A stretch of 17,723 nucleotides of DNA from Terriglobia bacterium (lineage in GTDB: Bacteria; Acidobacteriota; Terriglobia; UBA7540), in the NCBI GenBank assembly GCA_030040295.1, contig JASHTZ010000333.1, forward strand, positions 1 to 17,723, given 5' to 3'. Positions within the stretch are counted from its first letter, which is position 1, and every line of letters begins with the position of its first letter. This document shows, one piece after another, positions 1-6,818 of the stretch. The position numbers were made by a program, and so were the translations under genes. A model generated the notes under the pieces. The model ran no database searches, was not told the origin of the DNA, and saw nothing but the letters and a program-made list of their open reading frames with translations.

Positions 1-458
1 CAGGTGTCGCACGCTTCCCAGCGCGGAATCTTAATCTTGGGTTCTAGGCCTGTGGCCGCTTCTTCCAGGCTGATTTCGAGGTCATAACGCAGATCCACGC
101 CGGCCGGTGCGCGCGCGCCGCCCCGGCCCGCGCGGCCAAAAATGTCGCCGAAACCGAAGAGGTCGCCGAAGATATCGCCGAAATCGGAGAAAATGGAGGC
201 ATTGAAATCCGGCGCGCCCCCTGTCCCGCCCACACCGGCGTGTCCGAAGCGGTCGTAGGCGGCGCGCTTGTGCGCGTCAGCCAGCACGCTGTAGGCTTCA
301 GTGATTTCCTTAAACCTTTCCTCCGACTCTTCCTTGCGATCGGGATTGCGGTCAGGATGGTGCTGCATGGCGAGGCGGCGGTATGCGGTTTTGATCTCCT
401 GCTCGCTGGCCTCGCGCTTCACTTCCAGTATTTCGTAGTAGTCCCGCTTCTTAGGCAA
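1..458 (-). CDS. dnaJ: Chaperone DnaJ, N-terminal part (runs off the left edge)
   Basis: Hsp40 co-chaperone that delivers clients to DnaK and stimulates its ATPase in the cytoplasm. About 152 codons are present. They hold a complete J-domain (residues about 5-70, with the HPD motif at 34-36), a Gly/Phe-rich linker with repeated D-I-F/D-L-F units (about 90-110), the start of C-terminal domain I, and the first cysteine (150) of the zinc-binding region, where the window ends. The start is a TTG at 458-456. The frame has a stop just upstream (470-468), no ATG is available before the J-domain, and a strong ribosome site (AGGTGA) lies a few bases upstream. It is the third gene of the hrcA-grpE-dnaJ operon, 105 bases after grpE, and that gap is almost filled by a palindromic repeat. 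Only the C-terminal part is unseen. Confidence 0.95.
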   Translation of the reverse strand, partial: MPKKRDYYEILEVKREASEQEIKTAYRRLAMQHHPDRNPDRKEESEERFKEITEAYSVLADAHKRAAYDRFGHAGVGGTGGAPDFNASIFSDFGDIFGDLFGFGDIFGRAGRGGARAPAGVDLRYDLEISLEEAATGLEPKIKIPRWEACDT

Positions 459-471
459 TGATTCACCTCAT

Positions 472-562
472 TGTAGCGGCGGTCTCTGACCGCCGAGGCA
501 TCGGTCCCGGAGGGTGGGGCTGACGCGCGGCGCCAGAGCGACGCTCATCGAGCGCCGCTACA
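472..562. repeat. Palindromic intergenic repeat, copy A (between grpE and dnaJ)
   Basis: The element begins TGTAGCGGCGGTCTCTGACC on the plus strand, and its other end read on the minus strand begins TGTAGCGGCGCTCGATGAGC, so the two ends form a large inverted repeat. Each end also folds on itself (GGCGGTC-TCT-GACCGCC on the left, GGCGCTC-GAT-GAGCGTC on the right). It fills nearly the whole grpE-dnaJ gap. Related copies lie at 1185-1243 and 6683-6732. It resembles REP/BIME-type elements in size and placement; the family identity is not known to me. Confidence 0.8.
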
Positions 563-563
563 G

Positions 564-1145
564 CTACTCGCTTTTCCCGCCCGTCGCCACCTTCACGATA
601 GCCGGGCGCAGCAACTTGTTCTTCAGCCGGTAACCCCGTTGCAGCTCTTCCACAATCTCGTGCTCGCGGCGGTCCGGGGCGTTCACCGTTTCAACCGCCT
701 GATGAAGATAGGGATCAAACACCTGCCCTGCTGCATCGATAGGCGAAAGCCCGGCGCGCTCCAGCACTCCGTAAAGTTCGCGATAGATCAGCTCCAGGCC
801 CTGATAAAATGCCGCCGGAACGGCGGGGTCGCGGTGCTGCAGGGCGCGCTCAAAGCCGTCGAGCGTAGGGAGCAGCGAGCGGATCAGGTTCTCGGCCGCA
901 AACAGCCGCACCTCCTCTTTCTCCTTCTGAGTGCGCTTGCGGAAATTGTCCAATTCTGCCTGTTTGCGTAGCAGGCGGTCATAAAGGTCCTTCTTCTCTG
1001 CCAGCACTTTTTCGTAGGCTTCGCTAATGCCCGGCTGCGCAGCGGTGGGAGCGGCCACACCCTTGCCGCTGGCGGCCGGCGCGGAGCCTTCCTCTTCCTG
1101 CTCGCCCGATTCGCCGGGCGTTATCCATTCGTGTTCATTCTCCAT
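564..1145 (-). CDS. grpE: Nucleotide exchange factor GrpE
   Basis: GrpE drives ADP release from DnaK in the DnaK-DnaJ-GrpE cycle. The protein is 193 residues, a normal length. It has an acidic, disordered N-terminus (about 1-40), a long coiled-coil helix with the family pattern ELDNFRKRTQKEKEE, and a C-terminal beta domain with FDPYLHQAV and the signature EELQRGYRLKNKLLRPA. I chose the ATG at 1145 because a GGGGA ribosome site sits just upstream; an in-frame TTG at 1157 would add four residues and has a poorer site. It lies between hrcA and dnaJ on the minus strand, with about 105-base gaps on both sides, each carrying a repeat copy. Assignment is certain; only the start is open. Confidence 0.97.
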   Translation of the reverse strand: MENEHEWITPGESGEQEEEGSAPAASGKGVAAPTAAQPGISEAYEKVLAEKKDLYDRLLRKQAELDNFRKRTQKEKEEVRLFAAENLIRSLLPTLDGFERALQHRDPAVPAAFYQGLELIYRELYGVLERAGLSPIDAAGQVFDPYLHQAVETVNAPDRREHEIVEELQRGYRLKNKLLRPAIVKVATGGKSE

Positions 1146-1184
1146 TGTTCCCCGCAAATCTCTTGCTGCAATGATCCGGCGCGC

Positions 1185-1243
1185 TGTAGCGGCGCTCTAT
1201 GAGCACCGAACGTCGGTCCCGCCTGGGAGGGATCGACGCTACA
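1185..1243. repeat. Palindromic intergenic repeat, copy B (between hrcA and grpE)
   Basis: It begins TGTAGCGGCGCTCTATGAGC on the plus strand and closes with an imperfect inverted end (GACGCTACA). The first 20 bases match the minus-strand end of copy A at nearly every position, and the middle shares a TCGGTCCC core with it. It is shorter than copy A (59 against 91 bases) and sits in the 107-base hrcA-grpE gap, so it would be transcribed within the operon and fold as RNA. Confidence 0.75.
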
Positions 1244-1252
1244 ATTCCTGCT

Positions 1253-2299
1253 TCAATTTGAACTCAGCAGCCGGCTGCACAACTCCGCCACGTATTCCAC
1301 CGCGCCCATGGTGCGATCATATTCCATACGCATGGGGCCCACCACGCCCAGCGCCCCCACAGCGCGCTCGCGATAGTGCAGCGGCGCCACCACCAGCGTG
1401 CAATCGTGCATCTGCGTTTCGGCGTTTTCCCGCCCGATGAAAATGCGTACGCCCGCCTCCGGGGTTTGCAGGCAGGCTTCCAGAATGCGCGCCAGCTTGG
1501 CCTTTTCCTCGAGCGTCTTCATGAGCTGCTTGATCCTCTGCACATCGGCAAACTCAGGGCGCTCCAGAATTTTCGCCGTCCCGTCCACAATCAGCCCGCC
1601 CGATTCGTTTTCCGAGAGCGCGCCCCACATGAAAAGCGTGGCGACGTTCTTCAGCAGTCGGTCGTAGAGAAGCTTTTCAGCCTCCATGCGATGGAAAACC
1701 TCCAGGCGGATGGTCCCGAGCGACCAGCCGCGGAATTCCGCATTCAGGAAATTGGCGGCCTGGTCCAGCTCCTCCTGTGTAAAGGCGTCTTCCAGGCGGA
1801 CCACGCGGTTTTCCACCAAATCGGGCTTCGAAACGATCACCACCAGCACGCGGTGGTCAGGAAGGTTAACGAACTTGATGTGTTCGAGGAGCTTTTCCTC
1901 CATCGCTGGCGCCAACACCAGTCCAATGTTGCGTGAGATCTCCGAAAGCGTGCGCGAAGCCTTTACCATCAGCCGCTCCGGGCGGTCCGCGTCGCTGCGC
2001 AGTAACTGGTCAATGTAGCGCTCGGTGTCGGGAGCCAGGCGCGCGCCCCTCACCACCCGGTCCACGTAGAACCTGTATGCCTTTTCTGTAGGCACACGCC
2101 CCGCGGAGACGTGCGGCTGTGCCAGAAAGCCGCCATCCTCCAGTTCCCCGAACACGGCGCGGATGGTGGCCGGGCTCAAGGGCTCAGGCATCTGCTCCGA
2201 CAGGGCTTTCGAGCCCACAGGAAAACCGCTGGCAATAAACTGGCGAACCACGGCCACAAGAATGTCGCGGCACCGATTGGATAAGTCGCTCTGCTCCAT
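1253..2299 (-). CDS. hrcA: Heat-inducible transcription repressor HrcA
   Basis: HrcA represses class I heat-shock operons by binding the CIRCE inverted repeat and depends on GroEL for activity. The protein is 348 residues, typical for the family. It has an N-terminal winged helix (about 1-75, ending in the signature SAGRVPTEKAYRFYVD), a GAF-like core, and a C-terminal stretch with GVVGPMRMEYDRTMGAVEYV, which is characteristic of HrcA. Two adjacent starts are possible, TTG at 2302 or ATG at 2299; the AGGG ribosome site is better spaced for the ATG. It is the first gene of a minus-strand operon with grpE and dnaJ. No canonical CIRCE is seen upstream, which is unusual for an hrcA-led operon. Confidence 0.97.
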   Translation of the reverse strand: MEQSDLSNRCRDILVAVVRQFIASGFPVGSKALSEQMPEPLSPATIRAVFGELEDGGFLAQPHVSAGRVPTEKAYRFYVDRVVRGARLAPDTERYIDQLLRSDADRPERLMVKASRTLSEISRNIGLVLAPAMEEKLLEHIKFVNLPDHRVLVVIVSKPDLVENRVVRLEDAFTQEELDQAANFLNAEFRGWSLGTIRLEVFHRMEAEKLLYDRLLKNVATLFMWGALSENESGGLIVDGTAKILERPEFADVQRIKQLMKTLEEKAKLARILEACLQTPEAGVRIFIGRENAETQMHDCTLVVAPLHYRERAVGALGVVGPMRMEYDRTMGAVEYVAELCSRLLSSN

Positions 2300-2357
2300 C
2301 AAGTTAGCCCTAGTGGACGAGATACCTCAAAGTTCGCGGCTACTCAGACTTCGATTC

Positions 2358-2386
2358 ATTTTATCGGCGGAGCTAAAAAGTGTCAA
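2358..2386 (-). promoter_or_regulatory. Sigma70-type promoter of the hrcA-grpE-dnaJ operon
   Basis: Read on the minus strand, TTGACA (2386-2381) is followed after exactly 17 bases by TAAAAT (2363-2358). This is a full -35 consensus with a five-of-six -10 at ideal spacing. Transcription would start near 2351, giving a leader of about 50 bases before hrcA. I searched that leader for the CIRCE inverted repeat and found at most one degenerate half-site. Confidence 0.75.
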
Positions 2387-2475
2387 GATTGCCACAAGAA
2401 CACCAGTGAAACAGGTTTGAATTTGAGCATAGGTGCCCCCCTTGCGGGTGCCTCCCGGCATTACCTAGCCGAAGA

Positions 2476-2492
2476 GCAGGGACAAGCCCTGC
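2476..2492. other. Short stem-loop in the hrcA / molybdenum hydroxylase divergent gap
   Basis: GCAGGG-ACAAG-CCCTGC is a perfect six-base-pair stem with a five-base loop. It lies in the 379-base gap between the divergent hrcA and hydroxylase operons, about 40 bases upstream of the possible promoter at 2533. There is no T-tract, so it is not a convincing terminator. Apart from this hairpin and the two promoters, I see nothing in the gap. Confidence 0.5.
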
Positions 2493-2532
2493 CCTTGCGA
2501 GATTCAAACCGCATCACTCCTCCTGAACCTCG

Positions 2533-2563
2533 TTGCTCTCGCCAACTTTTCTGGTAATATAAT
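2533..2563 (+). promoter_or_regulatory. Possible promoter of the molybdenum hydroxylase operon
   Basis: A perfect TATAAT lies at 2558-2563. The best -35 is TTGCTC at 2533-2538 with a long 19-base spacer, so the -35 half is weak and an activator may be needed. Transcription would begin near 2570, about 110 bases before the first gene. Confidence 0.4.
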
Positions 2564-2678
2564 GTCCTGTTTTGGATTTAGCGATGTATGAGACGCACCG
2601 TTAAATTGCCGCCGAAGGGGGCGTCTGTGAGCGCACGACCTGCCGTCTACACGCTGTTCCACCTCACGAGGAGCCAAC

Positions 2679-3314
2679 ATGCGTAAGAAGAAGACCAAGC
2701 CTCCCCAGGATGGTTTTTCGCGCCGCGACTTCCTGAAGGGGGCGGGCATTACTGTCTCGACGAGCCTGCTGCCCATGCCCGGAACCGCCGCCGCGCGGCC
2801 GGAGGGATCCTCCGAAGTTCTCGGGCCGAATCCCGTACCTATCACGCTGAGCATCAACGGAGCGGCGCGCAGTCTGAAGGTTGAGCCTCGCGTCACGCTG
2901 CTTGATGCCTTGCGCAATCAGCTCGACATTACCGGCGCCAAGAAAGTGTGCGACCGCGGCGTTTGCGGCGCCTGCACGGTGATCCTGGATGGCCGCGCCG
3001 TGTATGCCTGCAATGTGCTGGCCGTCGAAGCGGAAGGCCACAAGATCGAGACCATCGAGGGGTTGGGAACGGAAGAACACCTTCATCCGGTGATGGCGGC
3101 ATTCGTGGACAATGACGCGCAGCAGTGCGGATTCTGCACGCCGGGTTTCGTGGTGGCCTGCAAGGCGTTCCTGGACAAGCATCCAAACCCCACGCTCGCC
3201 GACGTTGAACACGGCCTGGGCGGCAACCTCTGCCGCTGCGGCACCTATGCGGGAGTTCGAGAGGCAGTCCTGGAAGCTGCCAAAACCCTCAAGGGAGGTC
3301 ACGCCAATGGCTAG
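2679..3314 (+). CDS. Tat-exported 2Fe-2S subunit of a molybdenum hydroxylase (PaoA/XdhC-like)
   Basis: Electron-transfer subunit of a xanthine dehydrogenase/aldehyde oxidase family complex, passing electrons from the molybdenum site to FAD. The protein is 211 residues. It has a twin-arginine signal at 14-20 (SRRDFLK) followed by a short hydrophobic stretch to about 39. A plant-ferredoxin-type 2Fe-2S domain follows with Cys 91, 96, 99 and 111 (CDRGVCGAC...C), then the all-helical second 2Fe-2S domain with Cys 150, 153, 185 and 187 (QCGFC...CRC). All eight ligands are present. A GAGGAG ribosome site supports the ATG. The Tat signal places the assembled complex in the periplasm, as for E. coli PaoABC. 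The end overlaps the next gene by eight bases. The substrate cannot be told from sequence. Confidence 0.93.
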   Translation: MRKKKTKPPQDGFSRRDFLKGAGITVSTSLLPMPGTAAARPEGSSEVLGPNPVPITLSINGAARSLKVEPRVTLLDALRNQLDITGAKKVCDRGVCGACTVILDGRAVYACNVLAVEAEGHKIETIEGLGTEEHLHPVMAAFVDNDAQQCGFCTPGFVVACKAFLDKHPNPTLADVEHGLGGNLCRCGTYAGVREAVLEAAKTLKGGHANG

Positions 3315-5472
3315 TTGTAAATATGATTGGCCGCCGCCGGGGGAACGTAGCCTGATCGGCAAGCGCATCAAGCGTCTCGATGGGCCTGAAAAGGCCAGCG
3401 GCCGGGCCAAGTACACCTACGACATCAATCCCTCGGGCCTGCTCTTCGCCAAAATCTACCGCTCGCCCTGTGCCCACGCCAAAATCACCGGCATTGACAC
3501 CTCCGAGGCGGAAAAAATGCCGGGTGTGAAAACCGTGCTGGCTGTAATGGGCGTAGGGGATGAAACCCATTGGGTGGGGGACGAAATTGTCTGCGTCGCC
3601 GCTGAAAGCGAAGAGATCGCCACTGACGCGCTGAGCAAAATTAAGGTGCAATTCCAGGAGCTCCCCTTCTTCGTCAATGAAGAAAATCTGGATCAGGCCG
3701 GCGACCATGCCAAACCCGCTTCCACCAAGACCAAGGGCGATGCCTCCAAGGCCTTCAGTGATCCCGATGTGGTGACCTCTGAAGGCTATTACGGCATTGC
3801 CGCCATCACCCATTGCTGCCTTGAAGCGCATGGAAACGTGGCGCAGTGGACGGGCAATAATCTGCTGACTCATTCCTCCACCCAAAACGTTCCCGGCCTG
3901 CCCAGCCAATTTGGCGACAGCCTGCGCAAGCAAGGCGTGGACGTTTCGGACAAAAACGTTGAGACCATCTGCAATTACATCGGGGGAGGATTCGGCAGCA
4001 AGTTCGGAACGGATGAATGGGGCATCCACGTGGCGCAATTGGCCCACAAGGCCGGCCGGCCCGTCAAGCTGATGCTGGAACGCGATATGGAACTGGAAGG
4101 GGCGGGCGCGCGGCCTTCGGCTTTCGCCAACATCAAAGTGGCAGCGCAGAAGGACGGAACGCTGGTGGCCTGGGATTCGAAGTCGTGGGGCAGCGGCGGA
4201 TTCCCCGGAGCGGGAATGCCCCCGCTTCCTTACGTTCTTACCGGAATTCCCAACATCACGACTCAACACACCTCAATCAGTACCAACGCGGGCCCCGCGC
4301 GCGCCTGGCGAGCCCCCGACCATCCACAGGCGGCGGCGCTCACCCTGTGCGCGCTGGATGATTTGGCCGCCAAGCTGAACATGGACCCCATCGAGTTCCT
4401 CAGCAAGAATGCGGACCTCTCCGCGCGCGGCAATGTGTACCGCGAGGAGATGAAGATCGGTGCGCAGCTTTCCGATTGGCAGAAGAACTGGCACCCGCGC
4501 GGCGACAAAACCTCCGGTACGGTGAAGCGTGGAATGGGAGTGAGCATCCACACGTGGGGCGGCGCCGGGCACCCCAGCAGTTGCGGCGTGAACATCTACC
4601 CGGATGGTTCGGTGGAAGTGAATATGGGAAGCCAGGACCTGGGCACCGGCACGCGCACCGTGATCGGCATCGTCGCGGCGGAGACCTTCGGCCTCCCCCT
4701 GGAAGCCGTGAAGGTGAACATCGGCGACAGCAAATATCCCGCCGATTCGGCCTCGGGAGGCAGCACAACGGTGGGCGGCGTTTCCGCCTCCACGCGCCGA
4801 GGCTCCGTGGATGCGCGCGACCAGCTTTTTGAGGTCGTGGCGCCCAGCCTGGGAGTTAAGCCTGAGCAGTTGGTGGCCGTAGGCGGATACATTCAGGCGA
4901 AGGACGACCCCTCCAAGAAATTGAGCTGGAAAGAGGCCTGCGCCAAGCTGCAAGTGAAGCCCATTCAAGCCCTCGGCAGGAATTTGCCGCGCGGCATGAG
5001 CCCGTGCAAGCTGAACGACAGCGGTGTGGGCGGCTGCACGATCGCCGACGTCTCCGTGGACACCGAAACCGGCCTCATCAAGATCAACAAGATGGTGGCC
5101 GTGCAGGATTGCGGGCTCATCATCGACTTGAAGACCGCGGAGAGCCAGTGCTATGGCGCGCTGATTATGGGCGTTACCTACGCGCTGTTTGAAGAGAAAA
5201 TCATGGACCGCATCACCGGGCGAATGCTGAACAACAACATGGAGTTCTACAAGCTCGCGGGAATCGGAGACGTAGGCGATTTGGTGGTCCACATGATGAC
5301 CGGGCCGGGTTACGACGAGCGCGGAACCATCGGATTGGGCGAGCCGCCCGTTATTTCGCCCGGCGCCGCCATCTCCAACGCCGTGGCCAACGCCATCGGC
5401 GTGCGCGTACCCACAATTCCCCTGACTCCGGACAAGGTGCTGGCCGCGCTTGAGAAAGGAGGGATGGCCTGA
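3307..5472 (+). CDS. Molybdopterin-binding catalytic subunit of a xanthine dehydrogenase/aldehyde oxidase-type enzyme
   Basis: Large subunit that binds the molybdenum cofactor and hydroxylates or oxidises an aldehyde or N-heterocycle. It is 721 residues from the ATG at 3307, which has a strong GGGAGG ribosome site and overlaps the end of the 2Fe-2S gene; the frame is open further upstream, but that part only shadows the previous gene. An N-terminal a/b hammerhead domain covers about 10-140. Cofactor-binding motifs follow: GGGFGS at 226-231, the RAWRAPD loop at 332-338, and MGSQDLGTG at 440-448. The catalytic glutamate is E679 in GLGEPP. The subunit has no signal of its own and would be carried through the Tat pore by its 2Fe-2S partner. 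The order iron-sulfur, molybdenum, FAD differs from E. coli paoABC. Family assignment is firm; substrate unknown. Confidence 0.93.
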   Translation: MASCKYDWPPPGERSLIGKRIKRLDGPEKASGRAKYTYDINPSGLLFAKIYRSPCAHAKITGIDTSEAEKMPGVKTVLAVMGVGDETHWVGDEIVCVAAESEEIATDALSKIKVQFQELPFFVNEENLDQAGDHAKPASTKTKGDASKAFSDPDVVTSEGYYGIAAITHCCLEAHGNVAQWTGNNLLTHSSTQNVPGLPSQFGDSLRKQGVDVSDKNVETICNYIGGGFGSKFGTDEWGIHVAQLAHKAGRPVKLMLERDMELEGAGARPSAFANIKVAAQKDGTLVAWDSKSWGSGGFPGAGMPPLPYVLTGIPNITTQHTSISTNAGPARAWRAPDHPQAAALTLCALDDLAAKLNMDPIEFLSKNADLSARGNVYREEMKIGAQLSDWQKNWHPRGDKTSGTVKRGMGVSIHTWGGAGHPSSCGVNIYPDGSVEVNMGSQDLGTGTRTVIGIVAAETFGLPLEAVKVNIGDSKYPADSASGGSTTVGGVSASTRRGSVDARDQLFEVVAPSLGVKPEQLVAVGGYIQAKDDPSKKLSWKEACAKLQVKPIQALGRNLPRGMSPCKLNDSGVGGCTIADVSVDTETGLIKINKMVAVQDCGLIIDLKTAESQCYGALIMGVTYALFEEKIMDRITGRMLNNNMEFYKLAGIGDVGDLVVHMMTGPGYDERGTIGLGEPPVISPGAAISNAVANAIGVRVPTIPLTPDKVLAALEKGGMA

Positions 5473-6458
5473 TGCAAGCCTTCGAATATGCGCGTCCCAA
5501 ATCCACCCAGGAAGCTGTGAAGTTGCTCGCTGATGCGGGCGGTGAGGCGCTGCCGCTGGCCGGCGGGACCGACTTGATCAGCTTGATGAAGGACGGCGCC
5601 GCGGCGCCCAAACGATTGGTGAGCTTGCAGCATGTCGGCGAGCTCCGCAGGCTTTCCCATTCATCCAGCGCCGGGCTGCGGCTGGGCGCGATGGTAACGC
5701 TTGATGAGCTGCTGGAAAGCAAGGAAGTGGCGGCGGCCTACCCGGCCATCGCCGAAGCGGCGCGCGGCGTCCACAGCCAGCAGATTCGCAGCACGGGCAC
5801 GGTGGGCGGCGACCTGTGCCAGCGGCCGCGCTGTTGGTATTATCGCGCCGGGTTCGGCTTGCTGGCCGTGTACAATGGCAAGGCGCTCGTTCTCGATGGC
5901 GACAACCGCTATCACGCCATTTTGGGAAATTCCGGCCCGGCTTATTTCGTAAATCCCTCCAGCCTGGCGCCGATCCTGATTGCGCTGAATGCCAAACTGA
6001 GCATCCACGGTCCCCAGGGCGAGCGCGAGCTTTCCGTGCAGGACCTTTTTGTGAATCCCAAGAGCGACCAGGAGAGCGAACTGGCGCTGCGTCCGGGAGA
6101 GATCCTGACGGAAATTCGTGTTCCTCCGGCCGGAGGCGCGAAGATGGCCATCTACGAGGTTCGGCAGAAGGAAGCGCTGGATTGGCCGCTCGCTGCGGCC
6201 GCGGCGGTGCTGAAAATCCAGGGCGGAACCGTGGAGAGCGCACGAGTGGTGATGGGGCATGTCGCGCCGGTGCCCTGGCCATCACCCGACGCCGAGGAAG
6301 CCCTGAAAGGCAAGTCGGTGGATGAAAATGTCGCCGCGGAGGCAGGCAAGGCCGCGCTCAGCAAGGCGACGCCGCTTTCCATGAATGCTTACAAGGTGCA
6401 ACTGGCCCGCGTGGCGGTGAAGCGCGCCATCCTGCGCGCCGCGAAAGGAGAGGCCTGA
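5472..6458 (+). CDS. FAD-binding subunit of the molybdenum hydroxylase (CoxM/PaoB-like)
   Basis: The medium subunit that binds FAD and hands electrons to the final acceptor. It is 328 residues. The FAD pyrophosphate motifs are AGGTD at 30-34 and TGTVGGDLCQ at 108-117, and the C-terminal CO-dehydrogenase flavoprotein domain covers about 220-325. The block QRPRCWYYR...DGDNRYHAILG (118-152) matches the PaoB/HcrB type of FAD subunit, which in those enzymes carries an extra 4Fe-4S cluster. Here only two cysteines (116 and 121) occur between residues 105 and 170, so the cluster is probably absent. Start and previous stop share one base (TGATG) and GGAGGG lies upstream, which points to translational coupling. 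Confidence 0.92.
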   Translation: MQAFEYARPKSTQEAVKLLADAGGEALPLAGGTDLISLMKDGAAAPKRLVSLQHVGELRRLSHSSSAGLRLGAMVTLDELLESKEVAAAYPAIAEAARGVHSQQIRSTGTVGGDLCQRPRCWYYRAGFGLLAVYNGKALVLDGDNRYHAILGNSGPAYFVNPSSLAPILIALNAKLSIHGPQGERELSVQDLFVNPKSDQESELALRPGEILTEIRVPPAGGAKMAIYEVRQKEALDWPLAAAAAVLKIQGGTVESARVVMGHVAPVPWPSPDAEEALKGKSVDENVAAEAGKAALSKATPLSMNAYKVQLARVAVKRAILRAAKGEA

Positions 6459-6679
6459 TGATCGCTGAACCTGCTCCGCAATCCGTCGAACTGAAGACGC
6501 AGTGCAGCCTGATCCGCCATAAGGATATGTTCATCGGTGTCGAGCCGGACCCTACCGTTCAGCCTTCCAGCGGCAAGCTCTGCTGGTGCGTACACACGCA
6601 GAAGGTCCTCGGGCCGGACGGGCAGCTTGTCTCACTCGATGCCTGCACGCCGGATCGCCCGTGCTTTGAAGCGCTCTAA
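6458..6679 (+). CDS. Small cysteine-rich protein closing the hydroxylase operon, function unknown
   Basis: I do not recognise this 73-residue protein. It has five cysteines (16, 42, 44, 63, 69), including a Cys-Trp-Cys pair, and no signal peptide or membrane segment. Its ATG overlaps the stop of the FAD subunit (TGATG) with GGAGAGG upstream, the same coupling used between the hydroxylase subunits, so it is very probably translated and belongs to the operon. It sits where E. coli pao has its XdhC-type chaperone gene, but it is far too short to be one. The spacing suggests a metal-binding or redox role in assembly; this is inference only. Confidence 0.75.
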   Translation: MIAEPAPQSVELKTQCSLIRHKDMFIGVEPDPTVQPSSGKLCWCVHTQKVLGPDGQLVSLDACTPDRPCFEAL

Positions 6680-6682
6680 TGC

Positions 6683-6732
6683 TGTAGCGACGCTCTGCAA
6701 GCGCCGCGCGCCGGTCATAGACCGCCGCTATA
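6683..6732. repeat. Palindromic intergenic repeat, copy C (after the hydroxylase operon)
   Basis: The plus-strand end begins TGTAGCGACGCTCTGCAAGC. The minus-strand end begins TATAGCGGCGGTCTATGACC, which differs from the left end of copy A at only two positions in the first 20. The two ends form an imperfect inverted repeat, with a small GGTC-ATA-GACC hairpin at the right. It starts three bases after the stop codon of the Cys-rich gene and may act as a 3'-end RNA structure. Confidence 0.75.
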
Positions 6733-6744
6733 AAGGGCGTTCGG

Positions 6745-6773
6745 TTGAACCTCCCGACAAACGGCGCTAGAAT
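6745..6773 (+). promoter_or_regulatory. Sigma70-type promoter of the exported-protein cluster
   Basis: TTGAAC (6745-6750), a 17-base spacer, and TAGAAT (6768-6773) make a good promoter. The predicted start of transcription near 6780 supports the downstream ATG at 6819 as the true start of the next gene, since the in-frame ATG at 6777 would lie at the -4 position. It separates this cluster from the hydroxylase operon. Confidence 0.65.
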
Positions 6774-6818
6774 AATATGGGGTGCTGGATGGAATTCTGC
6801 CCCATGGAGGTTTACATT

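Noticed and set aside
2300..2340. CIRCE-like half-site TAGGGCTAA on the minus strand before hrcA
   Set aside because: Seven of nine bases fit one CIRCE arm, but the position expected for the other arm matches only about three of nine, so it is not a CIRCE operator.
3112..3306. Upstream extension of the molybdopterin subunit
   Set aside because: It only shadows the 2Fe-2S gene in another frame; the ATG at 3307 has a strong ribosome site and begins the family's usual N-terminus.
4273..5292. Long minus-strand reading frame opposite the molybdopterin subunit gene
   Set aside because: A His/Ala/Arg-rich antisense translation typical of GC-rich coding DNA; the plus strand clearly encodes a conserved enzyme.
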